DNA from: Candidatus Nitrospira nitrosa
GTDB taxonomy: Bacteria; Nitrospirota; Nitrospiria; Nitrospirales; Nitrospiraceae
Direction of reading: 5' to 3'
Assembly: GCF_001458735.1 (NCBI RefSeq)
Contig: NZ_CZQA01000001.1
Span: 124,001-188,000, forward strand
DNA length: 64,000 bases
In this document: positions 47,441 through 56,370 of the stretch, piece by piece
Layout: each line of letters starts with the position of its first letter
Numbering within the stretch: position 1 is the first letter of the stretch
The notes under the pieces: generated by a model
The model's input: the letters and a program-made list of their open reading frames with translations, nothing else
Told to the model about the DNA's origin: nothing
Database searches by the model: none
Translations under genes and position numbers: made by a program

Positions 47441-48313
47441 CTAGACGGTAAGATTGCGAAGGTACCGGCGCTCATGTCGAGTCAGCGGTTCACCTCGCGC
47501 TGCCTCAAGAATCGAGTCAAAAGCCCCTTCAGCCGTCAAGCCTCGCACAGCCTCCAGGACTTCGCCACTGAGTATCCCCTCTTGTTTCAGCTTACCCAGA
47601 TATGCAAAAGCCTCCGCCAGGCTCTCTTTGCTCCTGGCATAATAATCACGCCCTCGACGCTGGTTACTATAGGCCTCAAATTGTTCACAGGCGACAAGGA
47701 CTTCCGCCAATTGTTTTACCCATGATCGTGCTTTGGCTAACCGTTCTGGATAGTAGTAGTACAGCATCACCTGTTGCATCCATGGTTGCCAGCTCACCCC
47801 TAGCTTCGCAAAGGTCGGCTTCACCGCCCGCAATCGTCTCGCCAGGCGCCTGGCGTATCCTAACCTCATCTCAACCTGCTCGATCGCCCATGGGTCCAGG
47901 ATCACACCCGCAGCCGCAAGATCTTTTCGATAGCGCGACACGAACGCCTCAGTCTCACGACCATATCGCGTCGTTGGATGAACGGCTCGCCATTCACGCG
48001 GTCTTGTGGGAATGCCCCGCTGCTTGGCCCACGACCAGATCGTGCCAAAGAGTCGTCGGTCCAGACCTGCACGCCCGAGGTCATGCAGCAGACAGGCCAC
48101 ATGATACAGCCGGACCCGGTCAGCAGGATGTCCCAAGCGTACTGCGACCGCCACACACATCTTGGCCGTCCGCACAGCATGGGGTCGGTCGTAGCCACGG
48201 ATGATCCGATCACGGTCAAGAGGATGAGGATAGTCGTACAGGGCCATGAAGGCCTTTACGAGCGAGCGTGAAATCTCAGGCGTCTGTAATCGGGAGGGAG
48301 CTGACCGTGCCAT
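47441..48313 (-). CDS. HD-domain phosphohydrolase
   Basis: 290 residues. Metal-binding HD motif in LYHVACLLHDLGRAGLDRRL with a preceding His in YDRPHAVRTAKM. Helical throughout; substrate unknown (nucleotides or cyclic nucleotides are typical for HD enzymes). It starts near a promoter-like site and precedes yjbQ by ten bases, so it would be the first gene of the unit HD-yjbQ-htrA-mpa-dop-pup-prcB-prcA-pafA. Confidence 0.82.
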   Translation of the reverse strand: MARSAPSRLQTPEISRSLVKAFMALYDYPHPLDRDRIIRGYDRPHAVRTAKMCVAVAVRLGHPADRVRLYHVACLLHDLGRAGLDRRLFGTIWSWAKQRGIPTRPREWRAVHPTTRYGRETEAFVSRYRKDLAAAGVILDPWAIEQVEMRLGYARRLARRLRAVKPTFAKLGVSWQPWMQQVMLYYYYPERLAKARSWVKQLAEVLVACEQFEAYSNQRRGRDYYARSKESLAEAFAYLGKLKQEGILSGEVLEAVRGLTAEGAFDSILEAARGEPLTRHERRYLRNLTV

Positions 48314-48353
48314 ACGTAATAGACAAACTCACAGGATAACGGGAATGCGGGCG

Positions 48354-48383
48354 AGAATATCGTCAGGAAGAAGAAACTGTCAA
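48354..48383 (-). promoter_or_regulatory. Candidate promoter of the HD-to-proteasome unit
   Basis: TTGACA (48383-48378), 18 bases, TATTCT (48359-48354) on the minus strand, about 40 bases before the HD gene start. Confidence 0.5.
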
Positions 48384-48466
48384 GGCGACTTCTAAGAGGA
48401 ATCGGCTCGCTCAATGCTTTCTGGTCTGCTATGCTCGAATCACACTCACCAGTGAGCGGTCCCAGG

Positions 48467-49105
48467 ATGACGAATTGGTTACGACGCGGCGGGCTCATTG
48501 CTATGGCCCTCATGGTAACGGCACCACTGGACACCTTCGGCGCTTCCCCGGATCAGCTGACTGATCTCACCGGACGAGTCCAGGTTCTGGTGACATTGAA
48601 AAACCGAGATAACTTCTCCAGTGAGTACCGCTACGACATCACTGTCAGAAACCTTTCACCGGATTCGATCACCGGCGATTCGCTGATGATCGTCCTCGAT
48701 AAGATCACGAACCTCGCAGGTGAGGACCACGAGGCGCTGACGGGAGAATCATTCCTCAAGCGATTCGAGGTGCTGGACCAAGACGGCCAGACTAGTGATG
48801 GGAAACCCTACTTTCATATCCCGTCGGGGTCCGCACCGGATCTTACTCCACAATCGGACAGCCTGCCTGCCAGCATACGCATCAGAAATAGAGACTATGT
48901 CGCGGTATTCACTCCGTCGTTTAAGGTCTTTGGACAAAAACGGGTACTGCCCGACGCAAAGCGTCCGGGAGGCTCAACCTCTGCCATTGCTCCTCCGGAA
49001 GCTGCCGCAGCCGCCAACCGTAAGACCATCGATATGCTGATTCAGTTGCTGATCAAGAAAGGCGTCTTGACGGAAGAAGAATGGAAGAAGGCCACCAAGC
49101 CGTAA
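48467..49105 (+). CDS. Secreted protein, unknown function
   Basis: 212 residues. Signal peptide MTNWLRRGGLIAMALMVTAP with cleavage near DTFGA. The mature part is a beta-rich domain (VQVLVTLKNRDNFSSEYRYD, then ITVRNLSPDSITGDSLMIVL), like an Ig-type fold, followed by an Ala/Pro linker and a short helix MLIQLLIKKGVLTEEEW at the end. That last helix is the short form found in many putative porins and secreted proteins. AGG precedes the ATG. The stop lies inside the next gene's start. Confidence 0.7.
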   Translation: MTNWLRRGGLIAMALMVTAPLDTFGASPDQLTDLTGRVQVLVTLKNRDNFSSEYRYDITVRNLSPDSITGDSLMIVLDKITNLAGEDHEALTGESFLKRFEVLDQDGQTSDGKPYFHIPSGSAPDLTPQSDSLPASIRIRNRDYVAVFTPSFKVFGQKRVLPDAKRPGGSTSAIAPPEAAAAANRKTIDMLIQLLIKKGVLTEEEWKKATKP

Positions 49106-49530
49106 GCGATTCGAGTTGTAAGGCCTGTACTGGAACGTGGCCCCGCCCAGACCATTTTCTGATAGACCTTGGATTGTCCAAGGCCTACTTGCACGAGGAC
49201 CAGTTCTTCCCCGGATGGACGGTGCTGGTCTTTCAGCGGCATATCACTGAACTGTTCCACTTGAGGCCGCCTGAACGTATGCAACTGATCGAAGAAGTCA
49301 GCCGCGTCGCGAGCGCCTTATCTGAGATCTACCACGCGAAAAAGATCAACTATGAACTCTTAGGGAATCAACTCCCCCATATCCATTGGCATGTAATTCC
49401 CCGATTGACGAATGATCCAGCCCCGCTGGAACCGGTGTGGCGAGTACCTCGTACCCCTGTCCTTCTCACAGGGTCGACGCTTCAACACACGATCGATCGT
49501 GTTCGATCCGCTCTTCGAGAGCAGGAGTGA
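49081..49530 (+). CDS. HIT-family hydrolase
   Basis: 149 residues. Triad motif LPHIHWHVIPRLTNDPAP (HxHxH) near residue 98; N-terminal CKAC may bind zinc. Closer in pattern to diadenosine-polyphosphate hydrolases than to HinT. Its ATG overlaps the end of the preceding secreted-protein gene by 25 bases, so translation is likely coupled. Confidence 0.87.
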   Translation: MEEGHQAVSDSSCKACTGTWPRPDHFLIDLGLSKAYLHEDQFFPGWTVLVFQRHITELFHLRPPERMQLIEEVSRVASALSEIYHAKKINYELLGNQLPHIHWHVIPRLTNDPAPLEPVWRVPRTPVLLTGSTLQHTIDRVRSALREQE

Positions 49531-49701
49531 CCCAAACCATTCATCGCTGTTGCTCAGGAACACCGAGGGCGAGCCGATTACCGACAATCCCACAATCGCT
49601 CGTAGCGTTGTCCCTATCGAGTAGTCTGTTGACAATCCTTGGCTGCCTGAAAGCAATCTGTACGCGTATGGTTGCTGAGCAGAATCAGCTGCCTCGTAGG
49701 C

Positions 49702-49797
49702 TGTTCAGAAAGGCCGCAGCGAGCGAAGAGGCGAATCAGACCCTGCCCCACACGTTGTGCCTCTGAACGACGCGAGAAGGCCGCTGGCGACTGTGTT
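49702..49797. repeat. Dispersed palindromic repeat, copy R4
   Basis: Begins CTGTTCAGAAAGGCCGCAGC and ends GCGACTGTGTTAACAG, with GCCTCTGAACGACGCGAGAA inside, matching R2 and R3. Confidence 0.75.
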
Positions 49798-49838
49798 AAC
49801 AGACTGCTACAGGATGAACGTCCATACTCCCCATCTTC

Positions 49839-50075
49839 TGTGGATAAGCTTGTGAGCAAACCAGATTCCATTGCAAAAATAGCACTAAAAACGTGCGAAT
49901 CTATCAAAGTGCCTACTATTTAGGCATCTGCATCTCGACATTCAAACCACTAGGAATAGTGGTTCAATGAGATGTTCTTGCGCTTCTTACATATTCCTAG
50001 AAAAATCGTCCTGAGTTATCCACTTAATTATGCTGTTTCCCATATTATTCCCAGCATGCTGACGAGATATCCACA
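49839..50075. promoter_or_regulatory. Cluster of DnaA-box-like sites
   Basis: TTATCCACA on the minus strand at 49847-49839 (perfect), TTATCCACT at 50016-50024 and ATATCCACA at 50067-50075 (one mismatch each). The stretch between is AT-rich and holds two small palindromes, TGCCTA/TAGGCA and CCACTA/TAGTGG (about 49911-49964). No dnaA or other replication gene is beside it. Confidence 0.45.
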
Positions 50076-50146
50076 GGTTGCAAAGTTTTCTGGGGATGAC
50101 GTTCTCTTTTCCAGGAGCGTGATTCCGTATCTGTCAAGGGGAGGCG

Positions 50147-50272
50147 ATGAGAAATATGGCTCTATCAGAGAAAGCAAAAAGCTGGGGGACACATGCTCAT
50201 GTCCTGATCCAGATGGATCGCATCGTACTCCCTTGTAGCCATTCTGTTACCAGCGCAGGAATGTATACATGA
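50147..50272 (+). CDS. Possible 41-residue small protein
   Basis: ATG with GGGGAGG four bases upstream; product MRNMALSEKAKSWGTHAHVL and on to MYT. Its end runs into repeat R5. No family known. The good ribosome site is the only support. Confidence 0.22.
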   Translation: MRNMALSEKAKSWGTHAHVLIQMDRIVLPCSHSVTSAGMYT

Positions 50273-50346
50273 GGCGACGCGTACTCTGGGCTGTACATTG
50301 AGTCTCTGAGCGATGCAAGAACACCGCTGACAGCTTTTTTCAGGAT
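50241..50346. repeat. Dispersed palindromic repeat, copy R5
   Basis: Diverged copy: GAGGCGACGCGTAC, GTACATTGAGTCTCTGAGCG and ATGCAAGAACACCGCTG, ending in CTTTTTT. Same orientation as R4. Confidence 0.7.
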
Positions 50347-50349
50347 TTG

Positions 50350-50817
50350 TTAGCGAGAGGTACAGACTGGAGTCGTCACACGGAGCACAGCTTCTTGCCG
50401 AAAGCGCGTCTTGTAGGACGCGATAATTTCATGAACCGCCTTGTTCTGTTGGTCATTATCGGGATGTATCAGACTCAGCACATACGAGGGTTCGTAAATG
50501 ATCCGTCCTGAGGCTGCTTGCCACTGGCCAGACGCTTGCCAAGCTGACAGCCCATGAGGAAAACGCGGAGTCACGGTTTCGCTAAGAAATTGCGCCCAGG
50601 CTTCCGACGTAACTGAACCAGACGGCGTATCGGTTCCGAAATACACCGACTCTTGGACTGCGCGCTGCCCGCCACCACCGCAAGACAACCCGTTCATCGT
50701 CTCGCAGCCCGAGAGTACGACCCAAAGGAGAGCGCCGAAGAAACTCCAACCGGTTTTCCACTGGACGCCCGGCTTTCTCTCACGGCTCTGACTCGATTGA
50801 TCCAGAGACACCACCAC
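50350..50817 (-). CDS. DUF3574 lipoprotein
   Basis: 155 residues. Signal with a lipobox LSGC at about 38. The DUF3574 domain follows: ESVYFGTDTPSGSVTSEAWA, FLSETVTPRFPHGLSAWQAS, GQW and the end YKTRFRQEAVLRVTTPVC. Function of the family is unknown. It ends just beside repeat R5, whose T run could terminate it from the other side only. Confidence 0.82.
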   Translation of the reverse strand: MVVSLDQSSQSRERKPGVQWKTGWSFFGALLWVVLSGCETMNGLSCGGGGQRAVQESVYFGTDTPSGSVTSEAWAQFLSETVTPRFPHGLSAWQASGQWQAASGRIIYEPSYVLSLIHPDNDQQNKAVHEIIASYKTRFRQEAVLRVTTPVCTSR

Positions 50818-50903
50818 TCTTGTTGAAAACCGAGCTCTACTCAGGACAGCCTGCCGTCTACTCCTTGTGAGACCTCAAACCCTCAGCTCATGGGCCACCC
50901 AAA

Positions 50904-51173
50904 CTATTCTGACTTCGATAGTGTTCGCTCAGCTTGGGCAATGGCTTCTCGGAGCGTCTGCAGATCCTTGTCGGCTTTCCCCTGGTGGGAGAGACGTTTC
51001 ACCACCTGAGCGGCTGCCTTCGCCAAAACCTGCAACGTCTCCCTCACATCACCAGGCTCCGCAGATTTCCCCGCTGCCACTGCACGGGCCATAGCGAGAC
51101 GACGACGCGGTCCGACATAAGGCTCTGGAGCGATTGGATTGTCCTTTTCCAGCTCTGGTCGTCTGAATATCAT
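50904..51173 (-). CDS. Small helical protein, unknown
   Basis: 89 residues: MIFRRPELEKDNPIAPEPYV, an Arg/Ala-rich helix, then VRETLQVLAKAAAQVVKRLS and a C-terminal amphipathic helix. GGGGGT lies six bases before the ATG. No family recognised; cytosolic by composition. Confidence 0.55.
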   Translation of the reverse strand: MIFRRPELEKDNPIAPEPYVGPRRRLAMARAVAAGKSAEPGDVRETLQVLAKAAAQVVKRLSHQGKADKDLQTLREAIAQAERTLSKSE

Positions 51174-51320
51174 AACGGTACCCCCATGCGATCCAACCAA
51201 TCTCTGGTCTCATTATTTATGAACAAGTCTATGGCAATAGCCCGTAAAGCTGCAGTCACATTCTCCTCGAAACTCATCACCCCTCAATCCAGCGAAGGGG
51301 GGACGCGCTGCTCATCCGAC

Positions 51321-52190
51321 CTACCTGGGCAGACTCGGCTCCACCTGTCGAGGACTCGGCGCGCGCAAGGAGCGCAGACCGGTCACGATGGCTTCCAATT
51401 CAGAACGCGCACCCGTTCGGTGCATGGTCTCATCGAGTAACGAGCGCAGCTCGACCCGTGCGTCACGCACACGCGTGACGCGAAACGTGAAACTGTAGTC
51501 CGGCAAATCGGCATCGCTGCACACCTCGCCGCTGGGGCAAGGGCTCAACACAACGGTCTCGATGTGTTCATCACCGACATTCGGCAACACCGCCTCAAGA
51601 TCCAACGCGGAAAGATCTACCCGGGCACGGCCGATAAAATCCGCACCGCTTCCATCGTCCGCACAATGGGGCCCCGCATGGAGATCCTTCCCGGGCGGCA
51701 ACGCCTTACAGAAACCCGTCCGCCACCCAAAAACATCCTTCTCCCACAGTTCCACTCCAAAACTCAGTGGAGTAGGCTCACCGGCCTCATCGCAGACCGA
51801 CGTCTTCCCCAAGACGACAATCCCGGCACGCACGGCAACGACACAACTCCTGACAGGATCAAAGGAATAAAATTCACCGGAATCGACACTGCTGAGCTCA
51901 GCCGAAACAGTCCAGCCTTTCGCGTCCTCCGTTCCGACCATCACCTCATCACTCCCCCACCAATCCCAGCCGGTTTCATTCCGTGCCTTGAACCCGACTG
52001 CCTCAATCTTATAGCGTCGCTCCGTCCACTCAATCGTGTCCCAGGAAACATCCTGCTCGACCACGGCTCGGATCTCCGAGTTCTCGGAAGGAGGGACCGC
52101 TTGAGGCCCATGCGCAAAGACATCGGGACCACAGCACAAGCATGCCGCCACGCCCACACACCACGTCATAATGCGTCTCTGCAACACCAT
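51321..52190 (-). CDS. Secreted protein, unknown function
   Basis: About 289 residues. Signal peptide MVLQRRIMTWCVGVAACLCC with cleavage near VFAHG. The mature chain is beta-rich, with WDTIEWTERRYKIEAVGFKA, NETGWDWWGSDEVMVGTEDA and several Cys (SCVVAV, SVCDEAG, FCKALPPG, HCADDGSG, CPSGEVCSD) that could form disulfides. Helical C-terminus RSLLDETMHRTGARSELEAI. No family recognised. Confidence 0.7.
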   Translation of the reverse strand: MVLQRRIMTWCVGVAACLCCGPDVFAHGPQAVPPSENSEIRAVVEQDVSWDTIEWTERRYKIEAVGFKARNETGWDWWGSDEVMVGTEDAKGWTVSAELSSVDSGEFYSFDPVRSCVVAVRAGIVVLGKTSVCDEAGEPTPLSFGVELWEKDVFGWRTGFCKALPPGKDLHAGPHCADDGSGADFIGRARVDLSALDLEAVLPNVGDEHIETVVLSPCPSGEVCSDADLPDYSFTFRVTRVRDARVELRSLLDETMHRTGARSELEAIVTGLRSLRAPSPRQVEPSLPR

Positions 52191-52499
52191 CGTGCTCCCC
52201 TTAGCTACAACTGTGCTCAAGCAACCCTCCCAGTCTAATCAGCCGCATTCGAACCACTGTTTCGATCCAGTAGTTGGTCCCTCGCCATCATCGAACACCA
52301 ATACCACGTGAGGCTGTACGGAGGTGAGACTGTAATAGGGTGTCCGTCTTGCCAATAGGTTGCAGGAAAACTATTCGGACAATCTCACGGCACCCTGACG
52401 CAGATGAAGGACCTGGACAACGTGATCAGGTTCTACCCACGACCGTCGCTTTGGCTGAACCTCTAAAGATGGTGCTGCTCGTCTTGACCGCACAGCATC
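52191..52499. other. 309-base gap, nothing recognised
   Basis: No gene, RNA or repeat that I can support lies between the secreted protein and the Sel1-repeat gene. Confidence 0.6.
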
Positions 52500-53534
52500 T
52501 CATCGTCTTCCCGTCTTCAACTTGGCATAGAGGGAGCAGCCTTTCTGCTCTCGGAGATCGCAGGCTTTTCCGTAATGTTTGAGGGCTTCCGTGTCATCCG
52601 ATTTGACACCCCGTCCGACTTGATAGATCACCCCGAGATTGATGCAACCTTTGGCATCGCCATCATCACAGGCCTTCCGGTAGAGAGTCGCCGCGCGAAC
52701 ATCGTCTTGCTTTATCCCGTTACCCGCAGCGTACATCGAGCCAAGGTTGGAGCAACCCCTTGCACTTCCACCATCACAGGCCTTTCGGTAGAAGTCGGCG
52801 GCTTGGAAATCGTCCTGTGGAACCCCGGTCCCTTCGGCGTACATCACCCCAAGATTGTAACAACCTCGTGCGTTTCCGCCGTCACAAGCCTTCCGGTAGA
52901 AGTCGGCGGCTCGAATGTCGTCCTGTTGGATCCCAGCTCCGCCTGCATACATCGCGGCAAGATTGTAGCACCCTCTCGCATTCCCACTCTCACAGACCGC
53001 TTTGTAGAGATCGGCCGCCTGCACCTCATCCTGTTGCACCCCGGTTCCGGAGGCATACATCACGGCCAGATTGTAGCAACCCTTCATATTTCCGCTATCA
53101 CAGGCCTTCCGCGTGAAATCGGACGCCTGCACATCGTCCTGTTGAACGCCTGTTCCCTCGGCATACATCACCCCAAGGTTGTAACAGCCCCGTGAATCTC
53201 CGCCGTCACAAGCCTTCTTCGAGAAGACCACAGCTTGCACATCGTCCTGGGGAACGCCCGTTCCTTCGGCATACAACACCCCGAGGTTGGAACAGCTATT
53301 CGGATCACCGACGTCACAAGCTTTTCTGAACATGGCCGCCGCTCGTGACTCGTCTTGCTTCACTCCTTCACCCTTCATGTACAACAACCCAAGTCCATTA
53401 CAGGCAGCCGGCGTACCCCTCTCACAGGCAGTTTTGAGTTGCTGCGGCTGGTCGGCTGCGTCCGCGTGATACACCCCGGTCAAGAGCAGAACTCCGACCA
53501 CAATACAGGCAGGAAAAAACGTGCGACCCCTCAT
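52500..53534 (-). CDS. Secreted Cys-rich Sel1-repeat protein
   Basis: 344 residues. Signal peptide MRGRTFFPACIVVGVLLLTG with cleavage near ADA-ADQ. Then eight Sel1-like units of 36 residues, each of the form ACDxGxxxGCxNLGxxYAxG followed by GVxQDDxxAxxFxxK, with a Cys pair per repeat as in the Hcp family of Helicobacter. Such proteins act as periplasmic scaffolds; no enzyme function is implied. The 108-base DNA units are close copies, so copy number may vary. Confidence 0.92.
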   Translation of the reverse strand: MRGRTFFPACIVVGVLLLTGVYHADAADQPQQLKTACERGTPAACNGLGLLYMKGEGVKQDESRAAAMFRKACDVGDPNSCSNLGVLYAEGTGVPQDDVQAVVFSKKACDGGDSRGCYNLGVMYAEGTGVQQDDVQASDFTRKACDSGNMKGCYNLAVMYASGTGVQQDEVQAADLYKAVCESGNARGCYNLAAMYAGGAGIQQDDIRAADFYRKACDGGNARGCYNLGVMYAEGTGVPQDDFQAADFYRKACDGGSARGCSNLGSMYAAGNGIKQDDVRAATLYRKACDDGDAKGCINLGVIYQVGRGVKSDDTEALKHYGKACDLREQKGCSLYAKLKTGRR

Positions 53535-54105
53535 GGCATACCCTCCGAAGAAGCAGAACTAAGGTGAGCGGGCGCAGTCTAGCGAGATTCCACATTCAGA
53601 TTCAAGGCGGGAGCGCGTGCCTCACTACAGAGCAACAGCTTACCGCGACTCCTTCGAGGCCGTGCAGGCTGACCCATGAATAAGTTCCAGTAATATCGGC
53701 GAAAAAAGACTCATACGTCCATATGCCACATCCCGTTGTCACCATTCGGATTCCAGATCGTCCACCTCAAGAACAAGACGCATCAAAAAGAGGGCCCCAG
53801 CGGGATGGACCTCGTCACTTCCAGACCGTGACAATCAGCCACTCCCACACAGACCGTCCCAATGATTCCGCCTCACACCCCCGTTGCAAAGTGAATCTGG
53901 AAGACGATAGGATCCTCTTTCCCTCTTGCTCTGTTTTGTCATGTCATGAGGGGACGGCGCCGCCAACGGGGTGGGGGGAAACAATCTGTCCTGCCGCCTG
54001 TGATTTCTGAGCGGAGTCCATAACCACATCCGTGCGGGGAGGCGCGTGCCTAAGGCGCCGATCCATGTGTCGTCACCACACTGTATTCCATTTGGTAGGT
54101 CAATC
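53535..54105. other. 571-base gap, nothing firmly recognised
   Basis: Contains a 95-codon open frame (53723-54010) with no ribosome site and odd composition, which I do not call. It should hold the divergent promoters of the Sel1 and OmpA-like genes. Confidence 0.5.
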
Positions 54106-55902
54106 ATGCTTGTGAATTTCTCTGCCGTTGTACTGGGCGCAATCGCTCTGATCTACGGACAGGCGCCGGTTTCAGTTGCCGCTGCTCAACCGCCGGCCAT
54201 GCCTGCCTCCTCAAAGGCTCAGCTACATCATCTCCAACTGTCTTCATCTTCCCTTCTCGTGTCATCCTATGGAACCTGGCGTGAACCGCGACTCGTTTCA
54301 CCACAGTCGACCGCTCCCCAGGTCTACAGAGTTGACGACGAGTCTGTGCGAAGCGCGGCAGACGGCCAGGCCTCAGAGGAATTAAGCCTGGCGAGAAACA
54401 GTCTCCAGGCAGCCAAGCAAAAGATCGAGGAGCTCAAGCAACGCATCGGTGAGCTGGTGCTTCAGCTGCATGCCAGGGAGACAGATCTCGCTGCCTTACG
54501 GTCGAATGCCATCGACAATTCCAAGAAATTTCGGGACGACCTTGCGGCTCAAACCGAGGAGCTCAGTCAGGCGAAACGCCGAGTAAGCGAAGTCGAGCAA
54601 CAGATAGCAGCGACCGCAAAGGGGCAGGAACTGACCCAAGCCAAGCGCCGTATTGCTGAAGCCGAACAACAGACCGCCAAGAAGGAACAGGACCTCACGC
54701 AAATCAAACGCCGGGTCTCCGAAGTCGAACAGCAAACGGCTAACAAAGAACTGGAGTTGAACCAGGCCAAGCGTCGCGTCGTCGAGGTCGAACAACAAAT
54801 GGCGGGGAAAGAGCAGGAACTGACCCAGGTCAAACGCCACGTCATCGACGCCGAACAGCAAACGACGAAAAAGGACCAGGAAGTTATTCAGGCTAAACGC
54901 CGCGTCACCGATGTCGAACAACAGTTGGCAGGAAAAGACCTTGAATTAGCACAAGCAAGACGTCGGATCGCCGAGGTCGAGCAACAGCTGACGTCATCAG
55001 GGCGTGAACAAGACCTGGCCCAGGCGAAGCGCCGGGCCACGGACGCGGAACAACTGGTGGCGAAGAGGGAACAAGAACTGACGCAGGTGAAGGAAGAATT
55101 GAAACACATCAGTCAAAAGTTCGCTGATGTGAATCCTCAACTGTCGGCGAAAGAAGCCGAACTCGCTCGCATCAAGCAACAGCTGGTGGACGTTGAACTC
55201 AATGCCAACACCACCGCTTCAAAACAGACCGACACCGCACCCGCACAAGACGAGCCCCCTCCTGCCCTATCGCTCCAGTCGATCGATCAAACACTCTCCA
55301 CATCCACCCTACTCGGGCCCAATGCAGATACTACCGAAGAAGAAGAAACGCTCACCCTCCTAGGGAATAGCGACCTGCGCAAAATCAGTGAGAGCCTCTC
55401 AAGTCTGTTACAGCCGGAACTGAAGAAGGGCAGCGTCACTGTGAGGCAGCGAGGCAATAAATTGACCCTGGCGCTGGCCAATAGTGATCTCTTCTCCACC
55501 GGTGACGCCACAGTGACCCTCGGCGGCACCTCCTTGCTCGAACGAATCGGCGCCGTCTTGCACGGATCCAGATACCAAGGGATCGAGGTGGCCGGACATA
55601 CCGACAACATCCCGCTCAGATCAGACCTCCGAAAGGGCTTTCGAGATAACCTGGAGCTCTCCAGAGCGCGGGCTGACTATGCCGTCCAGATCCTGATCAA
55701 CGGGGGTCTTCAGAATGACCGCGTGAAGGCGGTGGGCTATGGGGACAGCAAGCCAATCACGACGAATGATACGGACAGAGGCAAGAGCAAGAACCGACGA
55801 CTGGAAATCGTGATTACTCAGACACCGGAATCAGGAATCACGATCGGTGAGGGGAAAGCCCAAGTTGGGAAGAAGCCACCAGATGGGTCACACAAGCGGT
55901 GA
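54106..55902 (+). CDS. OmpA/MotB-domain protein with long repeated coiled coil
   Basis: 598 residues. Signal-like start MLVNFSAVVLGAIALIYGQA. A coiled coil spans about 100-380, made largely of 21-residue units of the form ELTQAKRRVxEVEQQxAxKEQ (eight in a row). A low-complexity linker follows. The C-terminal OmpA-like domain (about 450-575) has SLLERIGAVLHGSRYQGIEV, AGHTDNIPLRS, the peptidoglycan-binding NLELSRARADYAVQILI and VGYGDSKPI...NRRLEIVI. It would bridge peptidoglycan and another envelope partner. Its 3' end has a decayed copy at 62400-62737. Confidence 0.88.
   Translation: MLVNFSAVVLGAIALIYGQAPVSVAAAQPPAMPASSKAQLHHLQLSSSSLLVSSYGTWREPRLVSPQSTAPQVYRVDDESVRSAADGQASEELSLARNSLQAAKQKIEELKQRIGELVLQLHARETDLAALRSNAIDNSKKFRDDLAAQTEELSQAKRRVSEVEQQIAATAKGQELTQAKRRIAEAEQQTAKKEQDLTQIKRRVSEVEQQTANKELELNQAKRRVVEVEQQMAGKEQELTQVKRHVIDAEQQTTKKDQEVIQAKRRVTDVEQQLAGKDLELAQARRRIAEVEQQLTSSGREQDLAQAKRRATDAEQLVAKREQELTQVKEELKHISQKFADVNPQLSAKEAELARIKQQLVDVELNANTTASKQTDTAPAQDEPPPALSLQSIDQTLSTSTLLGPNADTTEEEETLTLLGNSDLRKISESLSSLLQPELKKGSVTVRQRGNKLTLALANSDLFSTGDATVTLGGTSLLERIGAVLHGSRYQGIEVAGHTDNIPLRSDLRKGFRDNLELSRARADYAVQILINGGLQNDRVKAVGYGDSKPITTNDTDRGKSKNRRLEIVITQTPESGITIGEGKAQVGKKPPDGSHKR
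54560..55092 (+). repeat. 63-base in-frame repeats encoding coiled-coil units
   Basis: About eight tandem units, each coding for 21 residues with AKRR and VEQQ at fixed places. The heptad phase is kept because 21 is three heptads. Confidence 0.85.
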
Positions 55903-55931
55903 CTGACCGGAAGGACTATAGCTCCCATAGA

Positions 55932-55966
55932 CGACAGGAAAAATCGTTCGGAGATTTTTCCTGTCG
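55932..55966 (+). terminator. Hairpin after the OmpA-like gene
   Basis: CGACAGGAAAAATC pairs perfectly with GATTTTTCCTGTCG across a seven-base loop, followed by TTTCTG. The T run is short, so it may be a weak terminator or act on both strands. Confidence 0.6.
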
Positions 55967-56079
55967 TTTCTGATTTAGTGGTGCAGTAGCCAATGGGATT
56001 ACAGTCTGCCCTCTCCATAACAAACCAGGTAAGAAGCAGAGTCTACTGAATTAACCATTTCCAGGCAGAGTTCCTACGA

Positions 56080-56328
56080 CTATCTTCGCTTGCTGCCCCC
56101 CCCCTTCTCCAGAGTTCCGAGCAGATACACTTTGAATCCGCTCTCCCACTTCACATCAACCTTCACTTTGGACAAGGTTTTGAGTGTGAGCAGCCAATGG
56201 TCTGCCGGAGGAGTAAAATTAAACGTGGTCTCTGTCCAGTTCTTACTCGCAACCTGTGGGGCCCAATTGGTTTTGATCTCATTGAATACTTTGGTCTTAT
56301 CCTTGGACTCTGCGATTGACAGTGGCAT
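56080..56328 (-). CDS. Small beta-rich protein, copy 2 of a tandem pair
   Basis: 82 residues starting MPLSIAESKDKTKVFNEIKT, then NWTETTFNFTPPADHWLLTL and VKWESGFKVYLLGT. It is about 65 percent alike to the protein at 56478-56750 by eye. AGGAGGAG upstream of the ATG. No family recognised. Last gene of the cluster headed by the 1256-residue protein. Short, no signal peptide, ends with a basic GGGSKRR. Confidence 0.75.
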   Translation of the reverse strand: MPLSIAESKDKTKVFNEIKTNWAPQVASKNWTETTFNFTPPADHWLLTLKTLSKVKVDVKWESGFKVYLLGTLEKGGGSKRR

Positions 56329-56370
56329 CTCGCTTCTCCTCCTGTCGTGTCACGAACGAATGTGCACTGC

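Larger units (their letters stand above)
49531..50349. other. 819-base stretch without a convincing gene
   Basis: Holds two copies of the dispersed repeat (R4, R5) and, between them, three DnaA-box-like sites and small palindromes. A 41-codon open frame (50147-50272) is the only coding candidate. Confidence 0.7.

Noticed and set aside
49614-49907. Open frames in the 49.5-50.3 kb gap
   Set aside because: They run through dispersed repeat R4 and change between frames; no start signal.
52340-53195. Long plus-strand frames opposite the Sel1 gene
   Set aside because: They are shadows of the 36-residue repeats; the minus-strand frame has signal peptide, repeats and stop in the right places.
53723-54010. 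95-codon open frame upstream of the OmpA-like gene
   Set aside because: No ribosome site, residue usage rich in Pro/His/Ser as in antisense or random frames, and no family pattern.
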